The notes: a model not told the origin generated them from the sequence alone. 64,000 nt of DNA from Sphingomonas sp. Leaf32 (GCF_001421765.1 NZ_LMLA01000008.1:248906-312905), one strand, 5' to 3'. Counted from the stretch's first letter, positions 8,946 to 17,982 are shown. Numbers and translations are program-made.

Positions 8946-9383
8946 ATGATTCGCTCGATCGGAAATGACCAGACGACCGTTGGCACGCCCTCGTCCGGCA
9001 CGCGGCCGGCGGCAACGCACTTTGCCGAGGTGTTCGGTTCGCTGACGGCGACCGACGCTACCGCTTCCCCGCCTTCCGTTACGACCCGTTCCTCATCGGC
9101 GGGCAATCACGCTTCCGCGGCGGAGGAAGCAACCGAATCCGCGACCCTGAAGGAGGCACTGGCCGCCTTCAAAAAGGAACTGTCGATGACCCCGGCGGAG
9201 CGGGTGCGCCGCGATGTGCTGAAGAGCATGGACCTGACCGAGGAAGCAATCGAGACGTTGCCGCCCAAGGAACAAGCCGAAGTCGAACAGAAGGTCGCGA
9301 TGGAAGTCGCACGACGGATGAAGATCATGCAGGGTGGCGGCAGCGGCGTGGCGTCGTCGCCAACCAGCGTCGCAATGGCCTGA
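8946..9383 (+). CDS. Conserved-type hypothetical protein
   Basis: A 145-residue soluble protein without a signal peptide. Residues 1-65 are low-complexity (Ser, Thr, Ala, Pro). The C-terminal part is helical and charged, with LKEALAAFKKELSMTPAERVRRDVLKSMDLTEEAIETLPP, a pattern I associate with small proteobacterial proteins of unknown function. An alternative GTG start lies one codon earlier (8943). It stands alone, with a repeat upstream and a 357-bp empty region downstream. Confidence 0.65.
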   Translation: MIRSIGNDQTTVGTPSSGTRPAATHFAEVFGSLTATDATASPPSVTTRSSSAGNHASAAEEATESATLKEALAAFKKELSMTPAERVRRDVLKSMDLTEEAIETLPPKEQAEVEQKVAMEVARRMKIMQGGGSGVASSPTSVAMA

Positions 9384-9740
9384 ACAGGTTCCAGATCGAT
9401 ATGGTCGACGGGTTGGCCGCACGCTCGTCCGGAACGCCAAACGCGCGGGACCGAAGGCCGTAGCAAGCCCGCGACGATCCACCTTGTTTCATCGGGTGAC
9501 GCGGCGGCGTTTGCCGACCGGGATGCCCGCAGGTCTATCGGACCGCCTCAACGCCAAACCCCATGGCATTTACGAAAGCATCAACGGCAGCAGTATAGGG
9601 CCGATCGACATTCAACCAGTCCGAGCGTGATCGCTGTACCGGTGTGACGATCGCTATGCATAGCTATTCATCGTTGAACTGACCCCACCGGTTCCCATAT
9701 GGCCCGCTTCGAATGCTGCATCGCAGCAAGGAGTGTGCCT
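9384..9740. other. Intergenic region without a supported gene
   Basis: No reading frame here has a ribosome site, family resemblance or a coding-like pattern. The only notable feature is a 12-bp palindrome at 9653-9664, listed separately. It also holds the leader of the MFS gene. Confidence 0.6.
9653..9664 (+). promoter_or_regulatory. Perfect 12-bp palindrome upstream of an MFS exporter
   Basis: GCTATGCATAGC lies about 77 bp before the exporter's chosen start. It is AT-richer than its surroundings and could be a regulator site. No regulator gene is adjacent, so the function is open. Confidence 0.3.
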
Positions 9741-10919
9741 GTGACCCCGACCCGTAGCCCTGCCCTTGTCCACTTGGCGCTCGCGCTGGGTGGGTTCGCG
9801 ATCGGGACGACCGAGTTCGCGACGATGAGCCTCGTGCCGTTCTTCGCCCCCGGCCTCGGCATCGACGAACCGACGGCGGGGCATGTCATCAGCGCCTATG
9901 CGCTGGGCGTGGTGGTCGGTGCGCCGCTGCTGGCGGTGATGACGGCGCGGATGGCGCGGCGGACGGTGCTGATCGCGCTGATGGCGTGTTTCGGCATCGC
10001 CAATGCGGCCAGCGCGCTGGCCCCGACCTATGAAGCGATGCTGGTTGCCCGGTTCTTCAGCGGGTTGCCGCATGGTGCCTATTTCGGGATCGCGGCGCTG
10101 GTCGCCGCGTCGCTGGTCCCGCCGGAAAAGCGGACGCAGGCGATCGGGCGGGTCATGCTGGGGCTGACGGTCGCGACCATCGTCGGCGTGCCGCTGGCCA
10201 ATGCGCTGGGGCAGGCGCTGGGCTGGCGCTGGGGCTTCGGCGTGGTCGCGGTGCTGGCGGCGGCGACGATGGCGATGGTCGCGTGGGTCGCGCCGCGCGA
10301 CCGGCCGGATCGCACCGCCAGCCCGCTGGCCGAACTGAACGTGCTGAAGTCGGGCCAGCTCTGGCTGACGCTAGGCATCGGGGCGATCGGTTTCGGCGGC
10401 ATGTTCGCGGTCTATACCTATCTCGCCTCCACGCTGATCGAGGTGACCGGCGCGGCGCCCGCGATGGTGCCGGTGGTGCTGGCGGTGTTCGGGACCGGCA
10501 TGACGGTCGGAAATCTGGTGGTGCCGCGCTTTGCCGACCGCGCGCTGATGCCGACTGCAGGGGGCCTGCTGTTGTGGAGCGCTGCCACGCTAGCGCTTTA
10601 TCCGCTGGCGGCGGGGCAGCTTTGGTCGATGCTGGTCATCGTGTTCCTGATCGGGATCGGCGGGGCGCTGGGGACCGTGCTCCAGACACGGTTGATGGAC
10701 ATTGCGCACCATGGCCAGAGCCTGGCGGCGTCGCTCAACCATTCGGCGTTCAATACCGCCAATGCGATCGGGCCTTGGGCCGGCGGGCTGGCGATCGCGG
10801 CGGGCTATGGCTGGACGTCGACCGGGGTCGTCGGGGCCGGGCTGGCGCTGGGCGGGTTGGCGATCTGGGGGATCGCCGTGCTGGCTGGGGCGCCGGTTCG
10901 GCAGGCTGTCGAGGCGTAG
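9741..10919 (+). CDS. MFS transporter, DHA1-type sugar/drug exporter
   Basis: A 392-residue major facilitator with twelve predicted membrane segments, resembling the AraJ/YdhP/PbuE type of proton-driven exporters. The first helix carries GGFAIGTTEFATMSLVP, and loop 2-3 has the basic MARRTVL motif A remnant. Substrates in this group range from sugars to nucleosides and drugs, so I do not name one. I chose GTG 9741 because AAGGAG sits seven bases before it; the frame is open upstream to 9699 but without a ribosome site. It stands alone, with repeat elements behind it. Confidence 0.85.
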   Translation: MTPTRSPALVHLALALGGFAIGTTEFATMSLVPFFAPGLGIDEPTAGHVISAYALGVVVGAPLLAVMTARMARRTVLIALMACFGIANAASALAPTYEAMLVARFFSGLPHGAYFGIAALVAASLVPPEKRTQAIGRVMLGLTVATIVGVPLANALGQALGWRWGFGVVAVLAAATMAMVAWVAPRDRPDRTASPLAELNVLKSGQLWLTLGIGAIGFGGMFAVYTYLASTLIEVTGAAPAMVPVVLAVFGTGMTVGNLVVPRFADRALMPTAGGLLLWSAATLALYPLAAGQLWSMLVIVFLIGIGGALGTVLQTRLMDIAHHGQSLAASLNHSAFNTANAIGPWAGGLAIAAGYGWTSTGVVGAGLALGGLAIWGIAVLAGAPVRQAVEA

Positions 10920-10936
10920 GACGTAGAAGAAGGTAG

Positions 10937-11101
10937 GGGTTCGCGCGGAGGCGCGGAGACGCGGAGGAGGTTCCCCTCCGGCCGAAGCGCTCGTGAACGG
11001 GAGACCTCGCGCGACGGGATAGCCGGGTAGTGAGGCCGCTGACGCGGGGAACGCTGGCCCGAACGCAACCCCTCCGCGTCTCCGCGCCTCCGCGTGAACC
11101 C
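10937..11101. repeat. Palindromic repeat element (family 1, copy C)
   Basis: Arms of about 31 bp (10937-10968 with 11071-11101, one mismatch in the aligned part) carry the same GGCGCGGAGACGCGGAGG units as copies A and B. The core contains GGCCGCTGACGC, the inverse of the core motif of copy A. It sits between the convergent MFS and M16 genes. Confidence 0.8.
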
Positions 11102-11156
11102 ATTTCTTCTCTTTAGACAGTGAGGGCGCCCGCCACCGGTTCGTGTGCGGACACCC

Positions 11157-11202
11157 CCCTCCACCATCCTGCGGATGGTCCCCCTCCCCATACTGGGGAG
11201 GG
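11157..11202. repeat. Double-hairpin repeat (family 3, copy 1)
   Basis: Two adjacent perfect hairpins: ACCATCC-TGC-GGATGGT (11163-11179) and CCCTCCCCA-TAC-TGGGGAGGG (11182-11202). It ends 8 bp before the M16 peptidase stop codon. Two more copies lie face to face at 61862-61994, also next to a gene end. Confidence 0.75.
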
Positions 11203-11209
11203 TTTCAAG

Positions 11210-14128
11210 TTACTTCTTCTCCGGCAGTACCTGCATCGACCAGTCCTTGGCGGGGACCAGATACTTCGCGGCCAGTGCCTGCAGTTCCGCCGGAGTAGTG
11301 CCCCGGATGTCGTTGATGATGCCGGGGATCGCCGCCAGCCGCGCGGGATCGCGCGTGCCGCCCTGCGTCTGGTTCATCCAGAACATGTTGCCGCTCGACA
11401 TGCGCGCGATCATCTGGATTACCGGCAGCTTGGCGCGGTCGAGTTCGTCGTCGGGCACCGGCGTCTTGACCAGATCGGCCGCCAGTTCGCGGGCGAGGTC
11501 GAAGAAGAAGCCGGTCTTGTCCGGCGGCACCATGCCGATCGCCATGATCCGCCCGCCGCCGGGCAGGCCGACCGGCCAGCCATTATCGACGTTCGGCGAA
11601 TAGCTGACCCCGGCCTGGCTGCGCAGCCGGTCGAGCAGCCTGTCGCGGAACACCGCCGCCAGCACCTCAAGCTTGCGGCTTTCGGCAAGGCCCGCGCTGC
11701 CCGCACCGGTCGGCCACGCGATGGCCGCCGCCGCCTGGTTGGGCTGGCCGCTATGGGTCCGCGTGACCGGGCTGGCGACGTGCGCCGGAAAACGGACCGA
11801 TGGCGGCGGGGTGGCGGCGGCAGGCCGCGGGGCCATCGCGCCGATAGTCGCCGCGACGGCGTCGATCGCCGGCTGCTGCTGCACGTCGCCGAACACCTGC
11901 ACCTCGATCGGACCGGAGGCGAGCAGCGGCGCCCACAGCACCTTGAACGCCGCCGGGGTCAGCGCCTCGATCTCCTTGCGATCGGGCGTGCCCCAGCGCG
12001 GATCGTTGTCGTGGAGCAGCGCGTCGAGATCGCGCGCCATCACGCCATCGGGCGAGGCACCCAGCGCATCATAGCTGGCGAGCATCACCGCGCGGGCGCG
12101 GGCGACCGGCGCGGGGTCCCATGCCGGCGATTGCAGCTTGGCCGCGATCAGCTTGAGCTGGTCGGTCAGGTCGGCGGCGGTGGTGATGCCCGACAGGCTG
12201 AAGGCATCGTCGTCGATCCCGAACGACAGCCCGATCTGCCGCCCACCGGTCAGCCGGTCCAGCTCCTCCTGCCCCAGCACGCCCTTCGGCGTCTGGATAC
12301 CCGATGCGACCAGCGCGAGGTCGGCGGCGAAGGCCGGGGTGCGGCGGTCGGCAGGGAGCGCGTTCAAGCCACGGCCGAAGCGGACGCGGACATAGACCTT
12401 GCCCGTCTCCGATTCATTGGGGAACAGCAGCAGCGACGAACCATTGGCGAAATCGACCCGCTCGACCGGCGGATCGCTCAGCGCCATGCTGCGTGCGGTG
12501 ATCGTGCCCGGTTTCCCAAGCGGCGCCAGCCGGTCGAAGCCGATCGCCCCCTGCCCGCTACGCCGGCTCGCGCTGCCGGCGATCTTTTCCGACAGGGCGG
12601 CGGTCAGCTTGGCCTGTGCGGTCGGATCGGGAGTGCGGGTGTTGACGATGGCGCGGGTGGCGGTGCCGGCGAAGACCTTCTTCGTCGCCGCCTGCACGCG
12701 CGCGGGCGTGAAGAACTTCTTGGTCACCGCCCCTTCGAAGATACGCAGGGAGGTTTCGGGACCGGCGACGGTTTCGCGGATGTCGGTCGCGGAAATCAGG
12801 TTGTCGGCGAGCAGCGCGCCGGCCGTCACCGGGGCGGTGCGAACCTCATTCTCCATCCCCGCGCGGATTTCGGCGACCTCGCGGTCGATCTCCGCCTGGG
12901 TCGGCGGCGTGCGCATCGCATCGGCGATCGACTGGCGCACATCGCGCAGCGCCGCCGCCCAGTCGTCGCCCAGCGGCAGGATCGACAATTGGGTGATGTT
13001 GGCCGAGCGCGACACGTCGTCGAGGTTCGCACCCGCCGAGATATAGCTGCCCCCGGCCCGTGCGCGGCTTTCGAGGCGGCGGTTCAGGATGCGCAGCGCG
13101 ATCTGGTCGATCATCCGATCCTGATTGAACAGGATCGTGTCGTCGCCGACCGTCCAGGGCCGCAGCACGGCCATCTGGAGCAGCGTCGGCATGGTCGGTT
13201 CGCTAACCACCGCCGCGACCGGCTCATTGGCCTTGGGCGCACCGAATTTCGGTTCGGCGGGCGACGGGCCATTGCCGGCCCAGGCCGAGAAATGCTTCTT
13301 CACCATCGCTTCGAGGATAGCGGGATCGGCGTCGCCCGCGATCACGATGATCGCGCGGTCGGGGCGATACCAGCGGTCGTGGAACGCCTTGACGCTGGCG
13401 GCGGTGGCGGCCTGCAGCGTATCGACATTGCCGATCGGCGAGCGGTCGGCCAGCGGCTGTCCGGCGAAGAACAGCGCGCGCACCGCATCGCCGAAGCGGA
13501 CCTGCGGCCCTGGCTGTTCGCGCTGTTCGGACAGGACGACCGGCCGTTCGGCGTCGAGCGCGGCCTGCGTCAGCGTCGGTTCGGCCATCATCCCCGACAG
13601 GATCTTCATGCTCTCATCAAGGCCGGTCGGCGTCGCCGAGGGCAGGTCGAGCTTGTACACGGTCTGGGTAAAGCTGGTCGACGCATTGCTGTCGGAGCCG
13701 AAGGTTACGCCCAGACGCTGCCACACCCGCTTCGATTCGCCATCGGGGACATGGACCGATCCGCGGAAGGTCAGGTGTTCGATCAGATGCGCGAAGCCGC
13801 GCTCGCTGTCGGTTTCCATCAGCGATCCGGTGCCGATCGCGACCCGGATCGCCACCTGCCCCGGCGGCACGCCATTCTTGCGCACGGCATATTTCAGGCC
13901 ATTGGACAGGACCCCGTACGTCCAGGTCCGGTCGGGCGGGATGTCGCTGCCCTTGAACAGCCACGGCGTGTCCGGCCCTTGCGCCACCGGTTGCAACGGC
14001 GGGAGCTGGCGAGCTGGTGCCGGAGAGGCAGGCGCAGGCGATGCGGGCGGGGTCTGCGCGGCAAGCGGCGCGGCGATCAGGGCCAGGGTCGAGAACGCGC
14101 CCATAGCCGGTCGGAACAGGGATGCCAT
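11210..14128 (-). CDS. M16-family zinc metallopeptidase, exported
   Basis: A 972-residue pitrilysin/insulinase-type peptidase with a signal peptide (residues 1-24, ending ALIAAPLAAQ). The inverted zinc motif HLIEH is at 114-118, with the third ligand expected downstream in the first domain. The second half (about 500-950) is the inactive M16 repeat that closes the clamshell. This full-length periplasmic form is usual in sphingomonads and probably degrades peptides. A proline/alanine-rich linker (25-45) follows the signal. The gene is monocistronic, flanked by palindromic repeats at both ends. Confidence 0.92.
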   Translation of the reverse strand: MASLFRPAMGAFSTLALIAAPLAAQTPPASPAPASPAPARQLPPLQPVAQGPDTPWLFKGSDIPPDRTWTYGVLSNGLKYAVRKNGVPPGQVAIRVAIGTGSLMETDSERGFAHLIEHLTFRGSVHVPDGESKRVWQRLGVTFGSDSNASTSFTQTVYKLDLPSATPTGLDESMKILSGMMAEPTLTQAALDAERPVVLSEQREQPGPQVRFGDAVRALFFAGQPLADRSPIGNVDTLQAATAASVKAFHDRWYRPDRAIIVIAGDADPAILEAMVKKHFSAWAGNGPSPAEPKFGAPKANEPVAAVVSEPTMPTLLQMAVLRPWTVGDDTILFNQDRMIDQIALRILNRRLESRARAGGSYISAGANLDDVSRSANITQLSILPLGDDWAAALRDVRQSIADAMRTPPTQAEIDREVAEIRAGMENEVRTAPVTAGALLADNLISATDIRETVAGPETSLRIFEGAVTKKFFTPARVQAATKKVFAGTATRAIVNTRTPDPTAQAKLTAALSEKIAGSASRRSGQGAIGFDRLAPLGKPGTITARSMALSDPPVERVDFANGSSLLLFPNESETGKVYVRVRFGRGLNALPADRRTPAFAADLALVASGIQTPKGVLGQEELDRLTGGRQIGLSFGIDDDAFSLSGITTAADLTDQLKLIAAKLQSPAWDPAPVARARAVMLASYDALGASPDGVMARDLDALLHDNDPRWGTPDRKEIEALTPAAFKVLWAPLLASGPIEVQVFGDVQQQPAIDAVAATIGAMAPRPAAATPPPSVRFPAHVASPVTRTHSGQPNQAAAAIAWPTGAGSAGLAESRKLEVLAAVFRDRLLDRLRSQAGVSYSPNVDNGWPVGLPGGGRIMAIGMVPPDKTGFFFDLARELAADLVKTPVPDDELDRAKLPVIQMIARMSSGNMFWMNQTQGGTRDPARLAAIPGIINDIRGTTPAELQALAAKYLVPAKDWSMQVLPEKK

Positions 14129-14254
14129 GCGCGAGGGTGTAGCGTCGTTGCAACGCCTTCACCAGTATCGACAGCGGTTCGCAAATATAAAGGTCGGATA
14201 GGTGTGTCGTTCAGCGTTGGCTCAGGTGGGACGGATCGACCTTCGCGATCCTAT

Positions 14255-14283
14255 CGTCACCCCGGACTTGTTCCGGGGTGACG
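14255..14283. repeat. Perfect hairpin repeat (family 4, copy 1)
   Basis: CGTCACCCCGGA and TCCGGGGTGACG form a perfect 12-bp stem with a five-base loop. It lies 22 bp past the stop of the Crp-family gene, so it may end that transcript. Related copies occur at 24520-24540, 41113-41127 and 48950-48979. Confidence 0.75.
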
Positions 14284-14305
14284 AAGCGGAACTTGCGTTT
14301 TGGTC

Positions 14306-15025
14306 TCAACGCTCCTCGCGCCGCAGATACAGATAGGAATTGTCGAACTCGGCCAGCGCCATCAGCCCGGCCAGATCGTGGATCGTCACCCGGCGCCCAC
14401 GGAAATCCATCAGCCCGCGCTCGCGCAGGTCACGCAGGGTGCGGTTGACATGGACCGGGGTCAGGCCGGTGCAGTCCGACAGGTCGGTCTGCGTCAGCGG
14501 CAGCGCGAAGCCGCTGTCGTCCGCCTCCCCGATCAGCCCCAGCCGGACGCGCAGTTCACAGACCAGATGGGCGATCTTCTGGATCGCGGTACGCCGGCCC
14601 AGCGACAATTCCCATTCGCGGTGGATCGCGGCGTCGAGCGCGGTCAGGAACCAGTAGACCCGCGCCAGATGCGGCTGCTTCTCGGTGATCTCGGTCAGCT
14701 TCGTATGTGGGACCAGCACGACCCGGCACGGCGTCAAGGTCATCACATTATGGTCGAGCTGCTTGAGCGAAAAACTGTGCAGGTCGAGAAAGTCGCCCGC
14801 GACATGCAGTTCGGTGATCTGCCGTTCACCGCCCGGCAAATCCTTGTACCGGCACATCAATCCTTCGAGCAGCAGCGTGCTGACGGTCAACCGCTGTCCC
14901 GCGCGGATGCAGGTATCATGCGCGGGCAGGTCGCGCACCTCACCCAGCGACGCCCGGATGACCTGTTCCTCCTCCAACGAAATCGTGTCGCGTGCGCGCA
15001 ATTTCGCCAGATGCGTCTCGATCAC
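14306..15025 (-). CDS. Crp/Fnr-family transcriptional regulator
   Basis: A 239-residue regulator: an N-terminal cyclic-nucleotide-binding-like barrel (about 25-130, with ITELHVAGDFLDLHSF) and a C-terminal HTH_Crp domain (LPLTQTDLSDCTGLTPVHVNRTLRDLRERGL). It lacks the N-terminal cysteine set of Fnr, so it is not an obvious oxygen sensor and its effector is unknown. The start is uncertain; I favour GTG 15025, preceded by AGAGGGG, since the frame remains open far upstream across the nfuA promoter. It is divergent from nfuA and may regulate that operon. Confidence 0.85.
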   Translation of the reverse strand: MIETHLAKLRARDTISLEEEQVIRASLGEVRDLPAHDTCIRAGQRLTVSTLLLEGLMCRYKDLPGGERQITELHVAGDFLDLHSFSLKQLDHNVMTLTPCRVVLVPHTKLTEITEKQPHLARVYWFLTALDAAIHREWELSLGRRTAIQKIAHLVCELRVRLGLIGEADDSGFALPLTQTDLSDCTGLTPVHVNRTLRDLRERGLMDFRGRRVTIHDLAGLMALAEFDNSYLYLRREER

Positions 15026-15163
15026 CGGTAACAGCCCCTCTTGCAAGATCGTTACGCTGGTAGCGTACCACCGTTGCAGAGGCAACGCGGCCTGCCCGAA
15101 CGGGAACGCAGCGTTTCTCCGCGCGCCCTTGATCCCCCGTGCCCATGCCGCCACATGGGCCAC

Positions 15164-15739
15164 ATGTTGATCGAAACCGAATCCACGCCCAATCCGGCCA
15201 CGCTGAAGTTCCTGCCCGGGCAGGTCGTCATGGACGCGGGCACCCGCGACTTCGCATCGCCGGAAGAGGCCGAAGCCTCGCCGCTCGCCACGCAGCTGTT
15301 CGCGCTGGGCGATGTCGTCGGCGTGTTCTTCGGCCGCGATTTCGTGTCGGTGACCAAGGCACCGGGCAGCGAATGGGCCGACCTGAAGCCCGACGTGCTG
15401 GCGCTGATGCTCGACCATTTCGGCGGGCGTATGCCGCTGTTCCATGCCGTGGGCAGCGCCGGCTTCTCGGTCCCGGCGGAGGACAGCAGCTTCGTCGACA
15501 ATCCCGAGGATGCCGACATCGTCGAACAGATCAAGGAACTGATCGAGACCCGCGTGCGCCCGGCGGTGGCGAATGACGGCGGCGACATCGTCTATCGCGG
15601 GTTCGACCAGGGCAAGGTCTATTTGCAGTTGCAGGGTGCCTGTTCGGGCTGCCCCTCGTCCAGCGCGACGCTGAAGAACGGTATCGAGCAGTTGCTCAAA
15701 TATTATGTTCCCGAAGTCACGGAGGTTCGCGCAGTCTGA
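15164..15739 (+). CDS. nfuA: Fe-S cluster carrier protein NfuA
   Basis: NfuA transfers assembled Fe-S clusters to target enzymes. The 191-residue protein has the N-terminal Nfu domain ([20 protein letters not shown], about 1-90) and the C-terminal NifU-type domain with the cluster-binding motif C160-S-G-C163. The ATG at 15164 matches the usual family N-terminus; another in-frame ATG lies at 15155. Its TGA shares a base with the next ATG, so it leads an operon with a nitroreductase, tsaB and rimI. It complements sufB at the other end of the window. Confidence 0.94.
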   Translation: MLIETESTPNPATLKFLPGQVVMDAGTRDFASPEEAEASPLATQLFALGDVVGVFFGRDFVSVTKAPGSEWADLKPDVLALMLDHFGGRMPLFHAVGSAGFSVPAEDSSFVDNPEDADIVEQIKELIETRVRPAVANDGGDIVYRGFDQGKVYLQLQGACSGCPSSSATLKNGIEQLLKYYVPEVTEVRAV

Positions 15740-16329
15740 TGCCCAAGCTCGACGATCAGGCGCTCGACACGCTGTTCCGCAGCGCGCGCACGTTCAACGC
15801 ATACACCAACCAGCCGGTCGATGACGCCAAGCTGCACGCGATCTGGGACCTGCTGAAATGGGGGCCGACCAGCGCGAACCAGCTACCCGCGCGGATCGTA
15901 TGGTGCACGTCGCAGGCGGCGAAGGACAAGCTGGCCGACTGCGCCAGCGGGACCAACCCCGACAAGATCCGCGCCGCCCCGGTGACAGCGATCATCGGCA
16001 TGGACACCGAGTTTCACGAGCATCTGCCCGAACTGTTCCCGCACACCGATGCGAAGTCGTGGTTCGACGGCAATGCCGAATTGCGGCAGGCATCGGCGTT
16101 CCGCAATTCGTCGTTGCAGGGCGCGTATCTGATCCTCGCCGCCCGCGCGCTGGGCCTCGATACCGGGCCGATGTCGGGCTTCGATGCAGGGGCCGTGGAC
16201 AAGGCGTTCTTTGCCGATACGCCGTCGGTCCATGCCAACTTCATCACGACGCTGGGCTATGGCGATCCCGCCAGCCTGCACCCGCGCTCGCCCCGCCCCG
16301 ATTTCGCCAAGTTCAACCGGATCGCCTGA
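15739..16329 (+). CDS. Malonic semialdehyde reductase-like nitroreductase (RutE/HadB type)
   Basis: A 196-residue flavin-dependent oxidoreductase of the nitroreductase fold. The starting region ([21 protein letters not shown]) and the FMN-binding [16 protein letters not shown] match RutE, which reduces malonic semialdehyde to 3-hydroxypropionate during uracil degradation. No other rut gene is nearby, so the in vivo substrate may differ. It is coupled to nfuA by a one-base overlap and is followed seven bases later by tsaB. Confidence 0.88.
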   Translation: MPKLDDQALDTLFRSARTFNAYTNQPVDDAKLHAIWDLLKWGPTSANQLPARIVWCTSQAAKDKLADCASGTNPDKIRAAPVTAIIGMDTEFHEHLPELFPHTDAKSWFDGNAELRQASAFRNSSLQGAYLILAARALGLDTGPMSGFDAGAVDKAFFADTPSVHANFITTLGYGDPASLHPRSPRPDFAKFNRIA

Positions 16330-16336
16330 CGCGGCC

Positions 16337-16954
16337 GTGCGAACGCTGGTGATCGAAACCGCCACCGCCGCCTGTTCGGTCGCGTTGATCGAGGACGGCA
16401 TGGTGATCGCGCGCGATCATGTCGTCGTCGGGCGCGGCCATGCCGAACGGCTGGTGCCGATGATCGCCGGGTTGCCGGATCAGGGGCGCGCCGACGCGAT
16501 CCTGGTCGATTGCGGTCCGGGCAGCTTCACCGGCGTCCGCGTCGGGCTGGCGGCGGCGCGGGGCCTCGGCATCGGCTGGGGCGTGCCGGTTGGCGGCTAT
16601 TCTTCGCTGGCGCTGATCGCCGCCGCCGCGCTGAACGACCGGCCGGACGACACCATCGTCGCCGTGCTGGACGGCGGCCATGGCGAGGTGTTCCAGCAGG
16701 GGTTCGACGGCGCGCTGGTCGCCGATGGCCCGGCGGTGTCGCGCAAGCCGGCGGACGCGGTAGCGGTATTGGCGGGACGGCGGGTGGTCGGACAGGGGCT
16801 TGCCCGCCTGCGGACCGTCGACGATACCTTGCCCGCCTGCGACCGCCTGCCCGATGCCGCCGATGCGGTGCTGTTGCCGCCGGCGCAGGCCAGCCTGCCC
16901 CCCGCCCCGCTCTATGGCCGCGCGCCCGATGCGGTGCCGAGCGTCCGGGCATGA
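16337..16954 (+). CDS. tsaB: tRNA threonylcarbamoyladenosine synthesis protein TsaB
   Basis: TsaB partners TsaD and TsaE in making the t6A modification at position 37 of ANN-decoding tRNAs. The 205-residue protein starts at GTG 16337 (MRTLVIETATAACSVAL) and shows the ASKHA-fold motifs VDCGPGSFTGVRVGLAAARGL. It overlaps rimI by four bases (ATGA), a very common arrangement in alphaproteobacteria. The C-terminal third is Pro/Ala-rich and poorly conserved, as usual. Confidence 0.93.
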   Translation: MRTLVIETATAACSVALIEDGMVIARDHVVVGRGHAERLVPMIAGLPDQGRADAILVDCGPGSFTGVRVGLAAARGLGIGWGVPVGGYSSLALIAAAALNDRPDDTIVAVLDGGHGEVFQQGFDGALVADGPAVSRKPADAVAVLAGRRVVGQGLARLRTVDDTLPACDRLPDAADAVLLPPAQASLPPAPLYGRAPDAVPSVRA

Positions 16955-17433
16955 CCGATACCCGCGTCGACGTCGCGCTGGCCGAAGGGACCGCCGCCGA
17001 TGTCGGCGCGGTCGACCGGGTGATGCAGGCGGCGTTCGATCCGCGCTTCGGCGAAGCCTGGACGCCGGCACAGTGTCTGGGAATGCTGTCGCTGCCCGGG
17101 GTGTGGCTGACGCTGGCGCGTGCGGGTGATGCTCTTGTCGGTTTCGCGCTGACCCGCGCAGTCGCCGATGATGCCGAATTGCTGCTGATCGCGGTGCTGC
17201 CCGACCAGCGCGGCCATGGTATCGGCCGCGCCCTACTGCGACGCGCGATAGAGGAGGCCGGTACGCGCGGCGCGGCGCGGTTGTGCCTGGAGATGCGGGA
17301 GGACAACGATGCCACCCGGCTATACGTCGGCGAAGGTTTCACCAAATGCGGCGAGCGGCGCAACTATTATGCCGGCCGTGGCGGCGCGCGGTTCGACGCG
17401 CACACCTATATTCGGCCGATCCCACTCGAATAG
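16951..17433 (+). CDS. rimI: Ribosomal-protein-alanine N-acetyltransferase RimI
   Basis: A 160-residue GNAT acetyltransferase. The acetyl-CoA-binding segment is LLIAVLPDQRGHGIGRALL (V/I-x-x-x-x-R-G-x-G-I/A form), and the C-terminal YVGEGFTKCGERRNYY is typical of RimI, which acetylates the N-terminus of ribosomal protein S18. The ATG overlaps the tsaB stop. A terminator-like hairpin follows 35 bp after its own stop. Confidence 0.92.
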   Translation: MTDTRVDVALAEGTAADVGAVDRVMQAAFDPRFGEAWTPAQCLGMLSLPGVWLTLARAGDALVGFALTRAVADDAELLLIAVLPDQRGHGIGRALLRRAIEEAGTRGAARLCLEMREDNDATRLYVGEGFTKCGERRNYYAGRGGARFDAHTYIRPIPLE

Positions 17434-17468
17434 ACAAAGATGTTGTTTATATTGTTGCGGTGACCGCC

Positions 17469-17500
17469 AAGCCGGCCGATAGCGATACCGGCCTTTTTTT
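17469..17500 (+). terminator. Rho-independent terminator after rimI
   Basis: AAGCCGG and CCGGCCTT-type arms around a 12-base loop are followed by a run of seven T. It closes the nfuA-rutE-tsaB-rimI operon before mucR. Confidence 0.7.
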
Positions 17501-17526
17501 GTAGCGGCTGCGTAACGAGGGAAGAT

Positions 17527-17940
17527 ATGGAAATGGACGCGGAGCGCGACGGGACGCTGATCGCATTGACGGCGGACATCGTCGCCGCACATGTCGGCAA
17601 CAACAATATCGACATGGCAGAAATCCCCGTGCTGATCCGCAGCGTGCACGGCGCGCTGGCGAGCCTCGGAACGGTGGAGGAGCCACCGGTGCAACGGGCG
17701 GAACCCGCCGTGCCGGTTCGGGCATCGATCAAGCCCGATTATATCGTCTGTCTGGAGGATGGGCGGAAGCTGAAGATGCTCAAGCGGCACCTGATGACTC
17801 ATTACAACCTGACCCCCGAACAATATCGCGCCCGGTGGAACCTGCCGGCCGATTATCCGATGGTCGCGCCCAACTATGCCGAACAGCGCCGGACGCTGGC
17901 CAAGCAGATCGGACTTGGCACGCAACGCCGCACGGCATGA
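17527..17940 (+). CDS. MucR/Ros-family transcriptional regulator
   Basis: A 137-residue regulator of the Ros/MucR type, which in alphaproteobacteria controls exopolysaccharide, motility and cell-cycle genes as an AT-rich-DNA silencer. The conserved C-terminal block YIVCLEDGRKLKMLKRHL (73-90) holds the prokaryotic zinc finger: Cys75, His88 and His92 are present, but the second cysteine position is Asp78. Family members with Asp there are known, so it may still fold, with or without zinc. It is followed by a strong hairpin and then fur. Confidence 0.9.
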   Translation: MEMDAERDGTLIALTADIVAAHVGNNNIDMAEIPVLIRSVHGALASLGTVEEPPVQRAEPAVPVRASIKPDYIVCLEDGRKLKMLKRHLMTHYNLTPEQYRARWNLPADYPMVAPNYAEQRRTLAKQIGLGTQRRTA

Positions 17941-17946
17941 TCCGGG

Positions 17947-17982
17947 CCGGGCGCGTTTAGCGGCTTTCGCTGACGCGCCCGG
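17947..17982 (+). terminator. Strong GC hairpin between mucR and fur
   Basis: CCGGGCGCGT and ACGCGCCCGG form a perfect 10-bp stem with an inner AGCG/CGCT pairing. It begins 7 bp after mucR's stop. There is no T-run, so it may be a weak terminator, an mRNA-stabilising 3' end or a leader structure of fur. Confidence 0.55.

Noticed and set aside
11120..14281. A 1053-residue open frame on the plus strand
   Set aside because: It is the exact antisense of the M16 peptidase and has the Arg/Asp/His-rich composition of high-GC shadow frames; no family match.
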